From a virus: a stretch of 43,559 nt of DNA. The position numbers and the translations under genes are program-made. Each line of letters opens with the position of its first letter. The stretch's first letter is position 1. This document shows, in pieces, positions 17,479-24,953 of this stretch. Below the pieces are notes generated by a model. That model searched no databases, was not told the DNA's origin, and saw only the letters and a program-made list of their open reading frames with translations. The DNA is taken from the IMG/VR virus record IMGVR_UViG_3300042307_002118, positions 1 through 43,559 of that record, one strand, 5' to 3'.

Positions 17479-19418
17479 CCGTTAAAGTCGACTTTCCAAC
17501 CAAGAACATAGGCTGGTTTAGAAAACGTATCAGAAAGACCATTTCTTCTTGCAAAAAACTTTACGAGATCTCCAGCCAAATATCCAGGAAATGTTTCAAA
17601 GTCAGCAAATACAGTTGTTTGATTAACTGTTCCATATGGTCCTGGGAAAGAAGAAACGCTGATATAATTTGTAAAATCCATTGACAAGCTCATTCCAGGA
17701 GAACATACTTGAGCTCCAAATTGCCAATTGACTGATGACAAAGATGCTGTAGAAAGACTTTCATCTATTCCATTAACACGAGCTAAATAAAATCTATCGC
17801 TACTGTTAACTTTAATAAACGTTCCTCCAATAATAACAGAATTTGCAAAACGAGATAGACCTTGGTTGATTAGTACTGGGCCGCTTTCTAAGCTTACGTT
17901 CCAAATAAGACTAGTAGCTTCTACTACGTTGTTATAACTTTTTTGAAGAGCTGCAGCATATCCAGCTGATGAGTTGTTAACTTTAGTGAACCTTCCATAA
18001 CAATATACATAGCTACTAAAACTGCTATCATGAAAAGCAAAATTAGTAACTGGACCATTAAAGTTTGGTTTCCAATTTGATTCTAACGTTGGACTAATGG
18101 ACGTTGAAGCATTAAAACAAATTGCATTATATGCTTTTGTTGTATCATCATTTATTCTTGGATTAGAATAAAACTGAGACGCTGTATGAAACGTTTTAAA
18201 ATCTCCACCAACATAGAGATAATCTCCATCAACTGACATTGTATAAACATCACCACCAATAATTGGTTTCCATGTGAGATCTTGAGTACCATCACTATTT
18301 AAAATAGCAAGCCCTCTTGCAGTTAAATTAGAAACACTACCAATACTAAACGAGCCTCCAATATAAATTGTTCCGCTTTTTTGGTCAATTGAGTTAATTG
18401 TTGCTGGACCTGAGAATAATCCTCTTGTTGTGCTCGCAAAACTTAAATCAATCGAACTATTCGGAAAACCAATTAAAGTGCTCAATGAAATTTTAATCAA
18501 ACCATTTGTATAAACTCTTAGTCCAGAAATAACGGAAACGCTTTGAGCAAGGTAGTTGATGTAATCAAATGTTCCTCCGACATAAAGATCCGTTCCAACA
18601 ACTAAGAGATCGTTTACAACACCATTCACATAAAATGGATAAACAATACCAGTAGATCTATCGAGAATTGTTAATCCTTTTCCTTTTGCAACACTTTCAA
18701 AAGATCCTGCAACAATTATTAAATCTCCGGATTCAGCAATTGCTTGAATTGTTCCAACTGTTCCTAAATCTCCGTATGCAGATAATGGATTACCAACCAA
18801 AGAACCAACAGCTCCGAGCGTTGGATCAACAGCTCCTCCAGATATATTAAGAGCACAGAATTTCTTACAATCAACTCCACCAACGGTTGTAAATTCTCCA
18901 CCAACATACAGAACATTTCCAGAGGAAAGCAGTGAAGTTATTGGACCGTTAAAATGAATTGGACCTTCATCGGACGGAGAAGATGAACTATTAGTAGCAT
19001 ATACGGTTAAGTTATCTGATCCAGAAGCGGTCCAGAATAACGTAACTTTAGGAGTTGCATCAGTTAGAGAAGCAGTCGAGAATATTGCAAGAGGTTGTGT
19101 ATCACCAACGGTGCTGATATAAGGAAATGTAGTAACTGGAGTTGTTGTTCCGTCTGCTAAAGTAATTGTCGAAGATGTTGCAACGGTTTTATAATCAAAA
19201 TTTACATCATATACAAACGAATTCTTAGTAGAAACTCGAATTGCTGAATTATTTTGTTCAGAAACTTCAAAGTCAGTAACTATTCCAACTCCTGGCAGTA
19301 CATCTGGAATGTCACATAATCCTTCATCAAGTGCTGAGAAATTAGCATTAAATGTTGCTAGAGAATCCCCTAAGCAAGTATTTGGAGAAACAAGTTGTGT
19401 ATAATTGCAAACAGACAT
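17475..19418 (-). CDS. Fibre/adhesin with delta-60-type beta-propeller repeats
   Basis: A 647-residue protein. It starts with the shared module NTCLGDSLATFNANFSALD and a following Cys. Residues about 150-560 contain repeats such as NVLYVGGEFTTVGGV, DLYVGGTFDYINYLAQ, TIYIGGSFSIGSVS and YLYVGGDFKTFHT, each followed by an LNISGG- or LNSDGTQD-like stretch; this is the delta-60/DUF5122 propeller repeat. The C-terminus is beta-rich. A propeller on a docking module suggests a receptor-binding or carbohydrate-binding virion protein. Confidence 0.8.
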   Translation of the reverse strand: MSVCNYTQLVSPNTCLGDSLATFNANFSALDEGLCDIPDVLPGVGIVTDFEVSEQNNSAIRVSTKNSFVYDVNFDYKTVATSSTITLADGTTTPVTTFPYISTVGDTQPLAIFSTASLTDATPKVTLFWTASGSDNLTVYATNSSSSPSDEGPIHFNGPITSLLSSGNVLYVGGEFTTVGGVDCKKFCALNISGGAVDPTLGAVGSLVGNPLSAYGDLGTVGTIQAIAESGDLIIVAGSFESVAKGKGLTILDRSTGIVYPFYVNGVVNDLLVVGTDLYVGGTFDYINYLAQSVSVISGLRVYTNGLIKISLSTLIGFPNSSIDLSFASTTRGLFSGPATINSIDQKSGTIYIGGSFSIGSVSNLTARGLAILNSDGTQDLTWKPIIGGDVYTMSVDGDYLYVGGDFKTFHTASQFYSNPRINDDTTKAYNAICFNASTSISPTLESNWKPNFNGPVTNFAFHDSSFSSYVYCYGRFTKVNNSSAGYAAALQKSYNNVVEATSLIWNVSLESGPVLINQGLSRFANSVIIGGTFIKVNSSDRFYLARVNGIDESLSTASLSSVNWQFGAQVCSPGMSLSMDFTNYISVSSFPGPYGTVNQTTVFADFETFPGYLAGDLVKFFARRNGLSDTFSKPAYVLGWKVDFNG

Positions 19419-19427
19419 GAAAGTTAC

Positions 19428-19802
19428 TTATTGAGGCTTTTCTGGCCAAACTACTTCTTTGGGAGTTTTGAATGTACTCGGAAGATCTCGAAGAGCTTGT
19501 CTGTAGGTTAGCCAGGATTCTTTGGAAGGTTTGGGTGCAGAGTCGGCAAGAACAACCCAATCAGAAGCTGTTAAGAGAGAATCTCTTTGACTTCTAATTT
19601 CTTCCCAAGTAGGAGGAATTACTGGAGGGACAATAGCAATTGGATATCCCTTTTTGTCCGGAACAATTTGCTTTCCTTGAGATTGTTCATTCAACAGAGT
19701 TGCGTGTTGTTCCTTTGTAATTTCAACTGCATCAGATGGAATATTTGTTCCGTGAATTTCATCACAGTAAAATCCTTTAGTTGTTTTTGAATAGTAAATC
19801 AT
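19428..19802 (-). CDS. Tail fibre assembly chaperone-like protein, copy 2
   Basis: A 124-residue protein, almost identical to the copy at 16582-16953, with differences mainly at VEITKEQHATLL and VIPPTWEEIRSQRDS. It contains the same Caudo_TAP-like N-terminus and APC-like W-IR-RD-LL and WLTYRQALRDLP segments. It follows the short fibre at 19807. The near identity at DNA level indicates a recent duplication or gene conversion between the two cassettes. Confidence 0.85.
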   Translation of the reverse strand: MIYYSKTTKGFYCDEIHGTNIPSDAVEITKEQHATLLNEQSQGKQIVPDKKGYPIAIVPPVIPPTWEEIRSQRDSLLTASDWVVLADSAPKPSKESWLTYRQALRDLPSTFKTPKEVVWPEKPQ

Positions 19803-19806
19803 AATT

Positions 19807-20364
19807 TTAGTATCCTATTGCAAACCACATGGCGCCAGTATTTACTTCTACACTATTATCTAAAGTAATTGTACTTGCATTAAACGACACCACGTTTAAA
19901 GTAACGCTATCCAATAGTGTTCCGTATTTAGAAACAAGTGCTGCTAAAGTTGCATTTGGAAAGCTCTGAGGATAAGTTATAGTAATACCTGTAGATCCCG
20001 GCACAAGAGCATTACCCCACTGAATAATCAAACGACCTGGTAATTTTTGATAACCATGTGATGCTAAAGATTGATTTGTTCCAGTAAAATTTGAAGAAAG
20101 CAAATAACTTGTAGTAACATCTGCACTCAAAGTTCCTGTAAAAGAATTATAAGAAAGATCAATTGTAGTAGAATCAACTACGGAAAGATTATTTGCTTTA
20201 GTGGAAGAAAGAGAAGTTACAGAACTAGAAAGCGCAGTAACCTTTGTAATAAGATCACAAGCAGCATCTCCAAGAGTCGAAAAATTTGTATTAATTTTTG
20301 GAAGAGAATCGCCAATGCATTCGGATCCGTTAATTGATTGGATTGTTACTTCAGGACATGCCAT
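19807..20364 (-). CDS. Short tail fibre, copy 2
   Basis: A 185-residue protein. The attachment module SECIGDSLPKINTNFSTLG is followed by a Cys and a short helical stretch. It then carries DSTTIDLSYNSFTGTLSAD, TGTNQSLASHGYQKLPGR and IIQWG, close to copy 1 at 16958, while the distal tip differs. This is a plausible receptor-binding pair made by duplication and divergence. The late motif GATAAATA lies upstream. Confidence 0.8.
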   Translation of the reverse strand: MACPEVTIQSINGSECIGDSLPKINTNFSTLGDAACDLITKVTALSSSVTSLSSTKANNLSVVDSTTIDLSYNSFTGTLSADVTTSYLLSSNFTGTNQSLASHGYQKLPGRLIIQWGNALVPGSTGITITYPQSFPNATLAALVSKYGTLLDSVTLNVVSFNASTITLDNSVEVNTGAMWFAIGY

Positions 20365-20372
20365 ATTATGAT

Positions 20373-20852
20373 TTATTTATCGTCAATTTCAATAACTTCT
20401 GCTTTTTCTTGACCAAAAAGCTTCTTCATAATTTCTTCACGAGATGCTACAAGAATGTTGTTATTAGTAATTTGTTGGGGACCTTGTGTAAGCTGAGCAA
20501 CTTCTTTTCTTCCTTGGATTTTAATCTGTTCTAGTTGTTCGTCCCTATCTGCTTTCTTATCAATCAAAGCAGTCTTCTGAAGTGCTTCTAAAGCTTGTGA
20601 AGCACTAGTCATTAATTTAGACAAAGCTTCGATTTCCCTTGCATCTCCTCCAGAAACAATACCGCCTGTTAAATCTTGGATTGCTCCAATGCTCGTTTCG
20701 ACTAGAGCTTTTGATTTATTTAAAACATATTGTTGCAAATCTTCTGGCTTTAGAGGAGTTTCATCTAAAGTAGCTCGCTGAGTATTTGGAGCAGGCATAT
20801 CAAATGAAGAAAGTTCATCTAAAAGGCTTGATATGTCGTCGGAGTTATCCAT
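20373..20852 (-). CDS. Candidate terminase small subunit (gp16-like)
   Basis: A 159-residue, largely helical, acidic protein. Residues about 40-110 read as two helices with GDAREIEALSKLMTSASQALE and then LQKTALIDKKADRDEQLEQ. A beta segment near residue 130, ITNNNILVASREEIMKKLFG, resembles the closing part of small terminase subunits of T4-like cyanophages. In that role it would recognise phage DNA and start packaging with the large subunit, which is not in the window. A virion scaffold protein with a coiled coil is the alternative. Confidence 0.55.
   Translation of the reverse strand: MDNSDDISSLLDELSSFDMPAPNTQRATLDETPLKPEDLQQYVLNKSKALVETSIGAIQDLTGGIVSGGDAREIEALSKLMTSASQALEALQKTALIDKKADRDEQLEQIKIQGRKEVAQLTQGPQQITNNNILVASREEIMKKLFGQEKAEVIEIDDK
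20374..20381 (-). promoter_or_regulatory. Late-type promoter motif before short fibre copy 2
   Basis: The minus strand reads GATAAATA, ending 9 bases before the ATG at 20364. It overlaps the stop codon end of the upstream gene (20373). Confidence 0.5.
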
Positions 20853-20869
20853 TACATTTAATTATCCCT

Positions 20870-20898
20870 GTTGATTAGTTTATTAACAGTAGTATATT
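20870..20898 (+). promoter_or_regulatory. Promoter for the 20907 operon
   Basis: TTGATT (20870-20875), a 17-base spacer and TATATT (20893-20898), ending 8 bases before the ATG at 20907. It lacks the TGTCC element but has the same near-leaderless geometry. Confidence 0.65.
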
Positions 20899-20906
20899 GA
20901 TTCTGT

Positions 20907-21104
20907 ATGCAAATTACTATTCAAACACGTGCTGGTCTATTCATTGTACCAGATTCAAAAGAAATGGAACTTGTTAATTGGTTGCAACAAAATGCAATTA
21001 AAACCGGCAATCAAACGGTTTATGAACAAGGTCAGACGGTTTCACAAAATCCTTATACTGGCCGTCAATTGATCAGCGAAGGTGTTTATAAAGGAGAGTT
21101 TTAA
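20907..21104 (+). CDS. Small hypothetical protein upstream of dUTPase-like gene
   Basis: A 65-residue protein, MQITIQTRAGLFIVPDSKEM onward, with an internal LVNWLQQNAIKTG helix and TGRQLISEGVYKGEF end. It looks like a small beta-alpha fold. It is 2 bases upstream of the dUTPase-like gene and driven by the promoter at 20870. The family is not recognised. Confidence 0.7.
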   Translation: MQITIQTRAGLFIVPDSKEMELVNWLQQNAIKTGNQTVYEQGQTVSQNPYTGRQLISEGVYKGEF

Positions 21105-21106
21105 GT

Positions 21107-21628
21107 ATGAAACACATTCTAGGACCCAACTCAAGAAGTACTTTAACAAACGTTCAAGAAGGAGATAGTCAGCCAAATGCTGTAGACCTTCGTTTGGATA
21201 AAGTGTTTAAGATTCTTCCAACCGTTTTTGAGATTTCTGATGATCATAAGAAGTTGAGAAAGACTCAAGAAGTGCTTCCTGATGAAGAAGGTTATTTTAA
21301 TCTTGAGGTAGGAAGTTATGAAGTAGTTATGTTGAATGTAATTAGCGTTTCAGAAGGAGAATCTGGATGGGTGATTACAAGATCTACACTCAATCGTTCT
21401 GATATTTTTATTACAAGCGGATTGTATGACTCTGGATATGGAATCGACGTTGAGACAGGAACTGTTACAGGAGGGGTCATGGCGGGATGTCTACATGTTG
21501 GAACAGGACCAGCGCGGATTAAAAAAGGAACTAGGATTGCACAATATTTAAGCTTTGATGCTGAAACTCTTCGTATGTATGATGGCTCTTATGGCAATCA
21601 TAAAAGTCATGATAAAAAGTATCAATGA
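21107..21628 (+). CDS. dUTPase/dCTP deaminase family enzyme
   Basis: A 173-residue protein. Family motifs in order are NAVDLRLDKVF (motif 1) near residue 25, SEGESGWVITRSTLNRSD (motif 2), ITSGLYDSGYGIDVETG (motif 3) near residue 105 and ARIKKGTRIAQYL. It would hydrolyse dUTP to dUMP or deaminate dCTP, keeping uracil out of phage DNA and feeding thymidylate synthesis. A choice between the two activities is not possible from motifs alone. Its stop overlaps the ATG of the clamp loader stub (ATGA), which shows the original operon order was this gene followed by the clamp loader. Confidence 0.85.
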   Translation: MKHILGPNSRSTLTNVQEGDSQPNAVDLRLDKVFKILPTVFEISDDHKKLRKTQEVLPDEEGYFNLEVGSYEVVMLNVISVSEGESGWVITRSTLNRSDIFITSGLYDSGYGIDVETGTVTGGVMAGCLHVGTGPARIKKGTRIAQYLSFDAETLRMYDGSYGNHKSHDKKYQ

Positions 21629-21723
21629 GTGACTTCAACGGATTATTCATAGAACGCTATAGACCCAAGACTCTTGATGATATTGTATTGTCAAAAGAGG
21701 ACAGAGAGTTCTTTGAGTCTTTG
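21625..21723 (+). pseudogene. 5' stub of clamp loader gene left by endonuclease insertion
   Basis: The 33 codons from ATG 21625 (MSDFNGLFIERYRPKTLDDI, then VLSKEDREFFESL) match the first 34 codons of the complete gene at 22834. At 21724 the similarity stops and the antisense GIY-YIG gene begins (stop at 21727). An uninterrupted frame continues to 21840, but its sequence after codon 33 is antisense endonuclease sequence. The ATG overlaps the dUTPase-like stop, so this was the gene's original start. Confidence 0.85.
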
Positions 21724-21726
21724 CCG

Positions 21727-22728
21727 TTAGCTTGTTTGAGCATGGTGAACAATTTGCTTTCGAGAACGTTTTCGAGCCCGAATGGGAAACTCATTAGTAG
21801 TGCTCCACTTAAATCCATACGATGTCCGTTTAGTTTTTAAACTTTTGCGAATATTAACATCCGCATATTCTTTTGGAAGATCCGACTCATCTACTGCTTG
21901 TTTTACGCTATTATAAATTTTTAATAAAGATCCATCCAGTGTCCATTGGTATATAGTTGTATATTTTTTATGTGTAGCATACGGATCGTATTTTCCTGGA
22001 GATTTAAATTCATTGGTCCATCGAAATCCGAATAACGATGCTTTATTTGTTATTGCTTTGTATATCTGGTTACCTTTTCTATTAAATTGTACTGTTGCTT
22101 CAGTGCCATTAATAAATTTATTAACAAAATTGCCTTCCAAATCCCATTGATATACTGGTTTCTTTCTACCTCCAAAACACCAATTAAGATCTAACTCCTC
22201 TTCAGCATAAGCCCAAAGATATCCCCAGGCTGTGCGTCGTTTTTGTTTTTTTCTGCAACACATCGTAATAGCACAACTTTTTTCATGGCAAAAATTTCCT
22301 GCTGCTAAACAACTAGGAAATGTTTGAATATATTCCCCAAACAAATTATATTGTTTAACTGGTCTAGAAAGGCTCGGAGGGTTGTCTCCTCCTAAACTTA
22401 TATTTGTAAGAATTCCGTCTTCATCGTATCCGCTCCTTCCCCACTTCGCAATCAGTCTTTTTTCTTCTTCGAATACAAGCTTGACATCAGAACTTTCAAA
22501 TACTATTTTGTATTTGGGTTTATAACCTAATTTTTTTAATTTTTCTATTTTTCTCGATTTGTGCAGATTAATTTTTTTATTATAAGCACAATTATAATAA
22601 TGAGATTCTACTCGATTGCCTTTTCCTTTTCCAACATAAAAAGGTTGATTATTTCGTGGGTCTATGAGAACATAGACGTAGTACATAGAACCTGCAGGTA
22701 TTTTTTGATTTTCGTTTGACATAAGCAT
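21727..22728 (-). CDS. GIY-YIG homing endonuclease with NUMOD1 repeats
   Basis: A 333-residue protein. The N-terminal catalytic domain (residues about 15-110) has YYVYVLIDPRNNQPFYVGKG, catalytic Arg in GNRVESHYY and Glu in VFEEEKRLIAKWG. Three C-terminal DNA-binding repeats of NUMOD1 type follow, starting VKQYNLFGEYIQTF, VYQWDLEGNFVNKF and IYQWTLDGSLLKIY, each ending in a FGFRW- or YGFKW-like segment. It is antisense to the clamp loader and inserted at its 5' end. Its sequence starts MLMSNENQ with ATGs at codons 1 and 3. It is probably expressed late. Confidence 0.92.
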   Translation of the reverse strand: MLMSNENQKIPAGSMYYVYVLIDPRNNQPFYVGKGKGNRVESHYYNCAYNKKINLHKSRKIEKLKKLGYKPKYKIVFESSDVKLVFEEEKRLIAKWGRSGYDEDGILTNISLGGDNPPSLSRPVKQYNLFGEYIQTFPSCLAAGNFCHEKSCAITMCCRKKQKRRTAWGYLWAYAEEELDLNWCFGGRKKPVYQWDLEGNFVNKFINGTEATVQFNRKGNQIYKAITNKASLFGFRWTNEFKSPGKYDPYATHKKYTTIYQWTLDGSLLKIYNSVKQAVDESDLPKEYADVNIRKSLKTKRTSYGFKWSTTNEFPIRARKRSRKQIVHHAQTS

Positions 22729-22810
22729 AATTACTTATGCTCAAGCGCTTAATTTTTTTGGTTTGTTTGACATAAGCACTCTTTCACCAATTTAAGCGCT
22801 TGAGCTTTTT
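22714..22810. promoter_or_regulatory. Control module upstream of first GIY-YIG gene
   Basis: An inverted repeat, GCTCAAGCGCTTAA (22739-22752) with TTAAGCGCTTGAGC (22792-22805), is perfect over 14 bp and followed by a T-run on the plus strand, so it should terminate rightward transcription. GTTTGACATAAGCA is repeated at 22714-22727 and 22765-22778. AGCATAA (22724-22730) with TTATGCT (22735-22741) forms a hairpin holding the start codon and the late motif ATAAGTA on the minus strand (22738-22732). Confidence 0.75.
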
Positions 22811-22827
22811 GTTTATTCCTGTATTAT
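22800..22827 (+). promoter_or_regulatory. Promoter for intact clamp loader gene
   Basis: TTGAGC (22800-22805) lies in the 3' arm of the inverted repeat, followed by a 16-base spacer and TATTAT (22822-22827). The -10 box ends 6 bases before the ATG. The inserted cassette thus appears to give the rebuilt gene its own promoter. Confidence 0.5.
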
Positions 22828-22833
22828 TTTTAT

Positions 22834-23769
22834 ATGTCGAATCCTTTCCAAAATTTGTTCGTAGAACGCTATAGACCCAAGACTCTTGATGAAGTTGTAT
22901 TGTCAAAACAAGATAGGGAATTTTTTGAATCTTTGAGAAGCAAACAAGAAATACCTCATTTGTTATTTGCTGGACCAGCTGGAACAGGAAAATCAGCAAC
23001 TGCAAAGGCAATTATAAATGACGTGTTAGGAGGGCCTAATTTTTTGTATATTAACTCGTCGGACGAATCCGGAATTGATACTGTTCGTTCGAAAGTTATT
23101 TCATTTGCTCAAACAAAATCATTTGATGGCAAAATGAAAGTCATTCTTCTAGAAGAAATTTGCGGTCTGAGCGGACCGGCACAGGATGCTCTTCGAAACA
23201 CAATTGAAGAGTATTCATCTAATAACAGGTTTATCATGACGTGTAATTATTTACACAAAATTACGAAACCAATTCAAAGCCGCTGCCAAATAGTAAATTT
23301 GAACCCACCCCTTGAAGGAATCGTTGCACGTGTTGTGAGTATTCTTAAATCTGAGAACATAACAATTCCGGAAGATCAGAAGCCACTCCTCCTCAAACAC
23401 ATCAAAGCTAATCTTCCAGATCTTCGAAGGATTATTAATGACATTCAGAAATTTTCAATAAATTCTGTTCTGAACATTCGTTGTGATGATTCTTCAGAGT
23501 TTGCTGAGAACATATTCAAAAAAATTTGCAATAAAGGAAATCTAATAGACATTCGCAAAGAAGTTATAGAGAATGAAAAAGCTTTTTCACATGACTACAG
23601 AAGCTTGCTCAAGCAATTGTTTGAGACAGTTTTTAAATCTGAGTTACCTTACGAAAAGAAAACAGACTGTTTACTAATCATTTCAAAAGCGCTCGAAACG
23701 GATTGCATGGTTATTGACAAAGAAATCAACGCTTTTACTGCTTTTATTAACCTCGCCCGCACTCTTTAA
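22834..23769 (+). CDS. 44: Sliding clamp loader ATPase, T4 gp44 / RFC small subunit type
   Basis: A 311-residue AAA+ ATPase (T4 gp44 is 319). Visible motifs are the RFC-type start ERYRPKTLDEVVLS, Walker A GPAGTGKSATAKAI near residue 47, Walker B VILLEEICGL (Glu-Glu in place of Asp-Glu) and the SRC motif QSRCQ. In T4 four gp44 and one gp62 load the clamp gp45 on primer junctions. Partners are not in the window. Its 3' end overlaps the antisense second GIY-YIG gene by 23 bases. The 5' 100 bases exist twice (see stub at 21625). Confidence 0.93.
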   Translation: MSNPFQNLFVERYRPKTLDEVVLSKQDREFFESLRSKQEIPHLLFAGPAGTGKSATAKAIINDVLGGPNFLYINSSDESGIDTVRSKVISFAQTKSFDGKMKVILLEEICGLSGPAQDALRNTIEEYSSNNRFIMTCNYLHKITKPIQSRCQIVNLNPPLEGIVARVVSILKSENITIPEDQKPLLLKHIKANLPDLRRIINDIQKFSINSVLNIRCDDSSEFAENIFKKICNKGNLIDIRKEVIENEKAFSHDYRSLLKQLFETVFKSELPYEKKTDCLLIISKALETDCMVIDKEINAFTAFINLARTL

Positions 23770-24562
23770 ACGTTTTATAGTTTAATTTTTTGTAGCTTGC
23801 AGGAGCTTGGTCGGATAAAGTCCATTGAAAATTATAAGCAGAACGTTTTGTTTTTATTGCAACTCTAATGCTACTAGTGCTTGCTTTTGGTCCAATACTT
23901 AAAGCAGCATCGGTTAAGCGAGCATGCTTACCAACAAATTCTCCTAGTAAAGTCCACTGATACACAATATTCCTACGGCTCTGTCCAACACACCAATCTA
24001 AATCGAGTGCAGTTCCATGATGAGCCCAAAGAAACCCGTGAGCACTTCTTGCAGTCTTGCTTGATTTTGTGCAACATACTGATATATTGGTTGCGCTATT
24101 TTTACCTCCACACCACTGAGCAGCCTCTTTGTTACTTGAAAATGTTTGAATATAATTTCCAAACATATCATATTGATCAACTGCTCTTAAATTTGGGTTG
24201 TCTTTTGTATTAGAGTATGGATTTTTTCCTCCAGGAGAGATATTTGTTAAGATTCCTTTTTTGTCTATGTGCAGTCTTCCCCATTTAGCAATTAATTCTT
24301 TTTCTTTGTTATAAACTTCTTTTTCGTCAGCAGACTCAAAAACTATTTCCCATTTTGGTTTAAACCCTTGTTTTTTTAATTTTTTAATTTTTCTTACTTT
24401 ATGAGGATTGATGGATTCAGATTGATTCCAATAATGTGTTATGACTCTGTTATTTTTTCCTTTTCCTACATAAAAAGGGAGATTGGTACAAGGATCTATA
24501 AGCACATAGACGTAATATAAAGACAGGGGAATATAGTTTTGGATTTTAGTAGACATAAGCAT
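23747..24562 (-). CDS. GIY-YIG homing endonuclease, second copy
   Basis: A 271-residue protein, a paralogue of the enzyme at 21727. The GIY-YIG domain has LYYVYVLIDPCTNLPFYVGK with Arg in NNRVITHYW and Glu in VYNKEKELIAKWGR. Two NUMOD1-like repeats follow (VDQYDMFGNYIQTFSSNKEA; VYQWTLLGEFVGKH), one fewer than in the first copy. It abuts and overlaps the clamp loader 3' end, so its target is probably there. It has the same upstream module as the first copy. Confidence 0.92.
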   Translation of the reverse strand: MLMSTKIQNYIPLSLYYVYVLIDPCTNLPFYVGKGKNNRVITHYWNQSESINPHKVRKIKKLKKQGFKPKWEIVFESADEKEVYNKEKELIAKWGRLHIDKKGILTNISPGGKNPYSNTKDNPNLRAVDQYDMFGNYIQTFSSNKEAAQWCGGKNSATNISVCCTKSSKTARSAHGFLWAHHGTALDLDWCVGQSRRNIVYQWTLLGEFVGKHARLTDAALSIGPKASTSSIRVAIKTKRSAYNFQWTLSDQAPASYKKLNYKTFKECGRG

Positions 24563-24638
24563 AATTACTTATGCTCGAGCACTTTATTTTAAGCTGTAGA
24601 CATAAGCACTTTGTAGCTGAAGTGCTTGAGCTTTTTTT
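24549..24638. promoter_or_regulatory. Control module upstream of second GIY-YIG gene
   Basis: GCTCGAGCACTT (24573-24584) pairs with AAGTGCTTGAGC (24620-24631), with one G-T pair, followed by seven T. GTAGACATAAGCA occurs at 24549-24561 and 24596-24608. The start-codon hairpin AGCATAA/TTATGCT (24558-24564 and 24569-24575) contains ATAAGTA on the minus strand. The T-run overlaps the stop of the leftward gene at 24637. Confidence 0.75.
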
Positions 24639-24942
24639 ATCTTCCGCAGCATCGTCTAGGTGCTGACGGAGAAGGTTGAGCAAATCCTTGAACAGGTTGA
24701 GCAGGAGCTGATCCTGGTTGTACAGGGCTTCTTCTTACTGGAACTAAATGATTTGATGAAGCACTCCGAAGAGTAGGCTTTTGTACAATAATTGGTGTTG
24801 TTGAAGCAATGTGATTAGAAATTTCACGAGAAGCCATTACTGGATCTTTATGAATATTTGTAGTAAAGACTACTTCGTCATTAAGCAAAGCATAGCCAAC
24901 ATAACCTCCATTTTCCGGAACAATTTTTGTTTTGTACTTCAT
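24637..24942 (-). CDS. Small late protein with proline-rich tail
   Basis: A 101-residue protein, MKYKTKIVPENGGYVGYALL onward. The N-terminal half looks like a small beta fold; the C-terminal half is Pro/Ala/Ser-rich and ends RRCCGR. It lies 12 bases downstream of the hub candidate and so is probably co-expressed with baseplate genes. The family is not recognised. Confidence 0.65.
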   Translation of the reverse strand: MKYKTKIVPENGGYVGYALLNDEVVFTTNIHKDPVMASREISNHIASTTPIIVQKPTLRSASSNHLVPVRRSPVQPGSAPAQPVQGFAQPSPSAPRRCCGR

Positions 24943-24953
24943 ACAATTAATTA

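Larger units (their letters stand above)
16582..19802 (-). repeat. Duplicated fibre and chaperone cassette
   Basis: Segments 16582-16953 and 19428-19802 are direct repeats of about 372 bases, nearly identical. The adjoining fibre genes 16958-17464 and 19807-20364 share their middle portions. The propeller protein gene lies between the two cassettes. The duplicate arms could recombine and delete 2.8 kb. Confidence 0.85.

Noticed and set aside
21724-21840. Extended protein from the clamp loader stub
   Set aside because: After codon 33 the frame is antisense endonuclease sequence, so any product would be a truncated clamp loader start with an unrelated tail.
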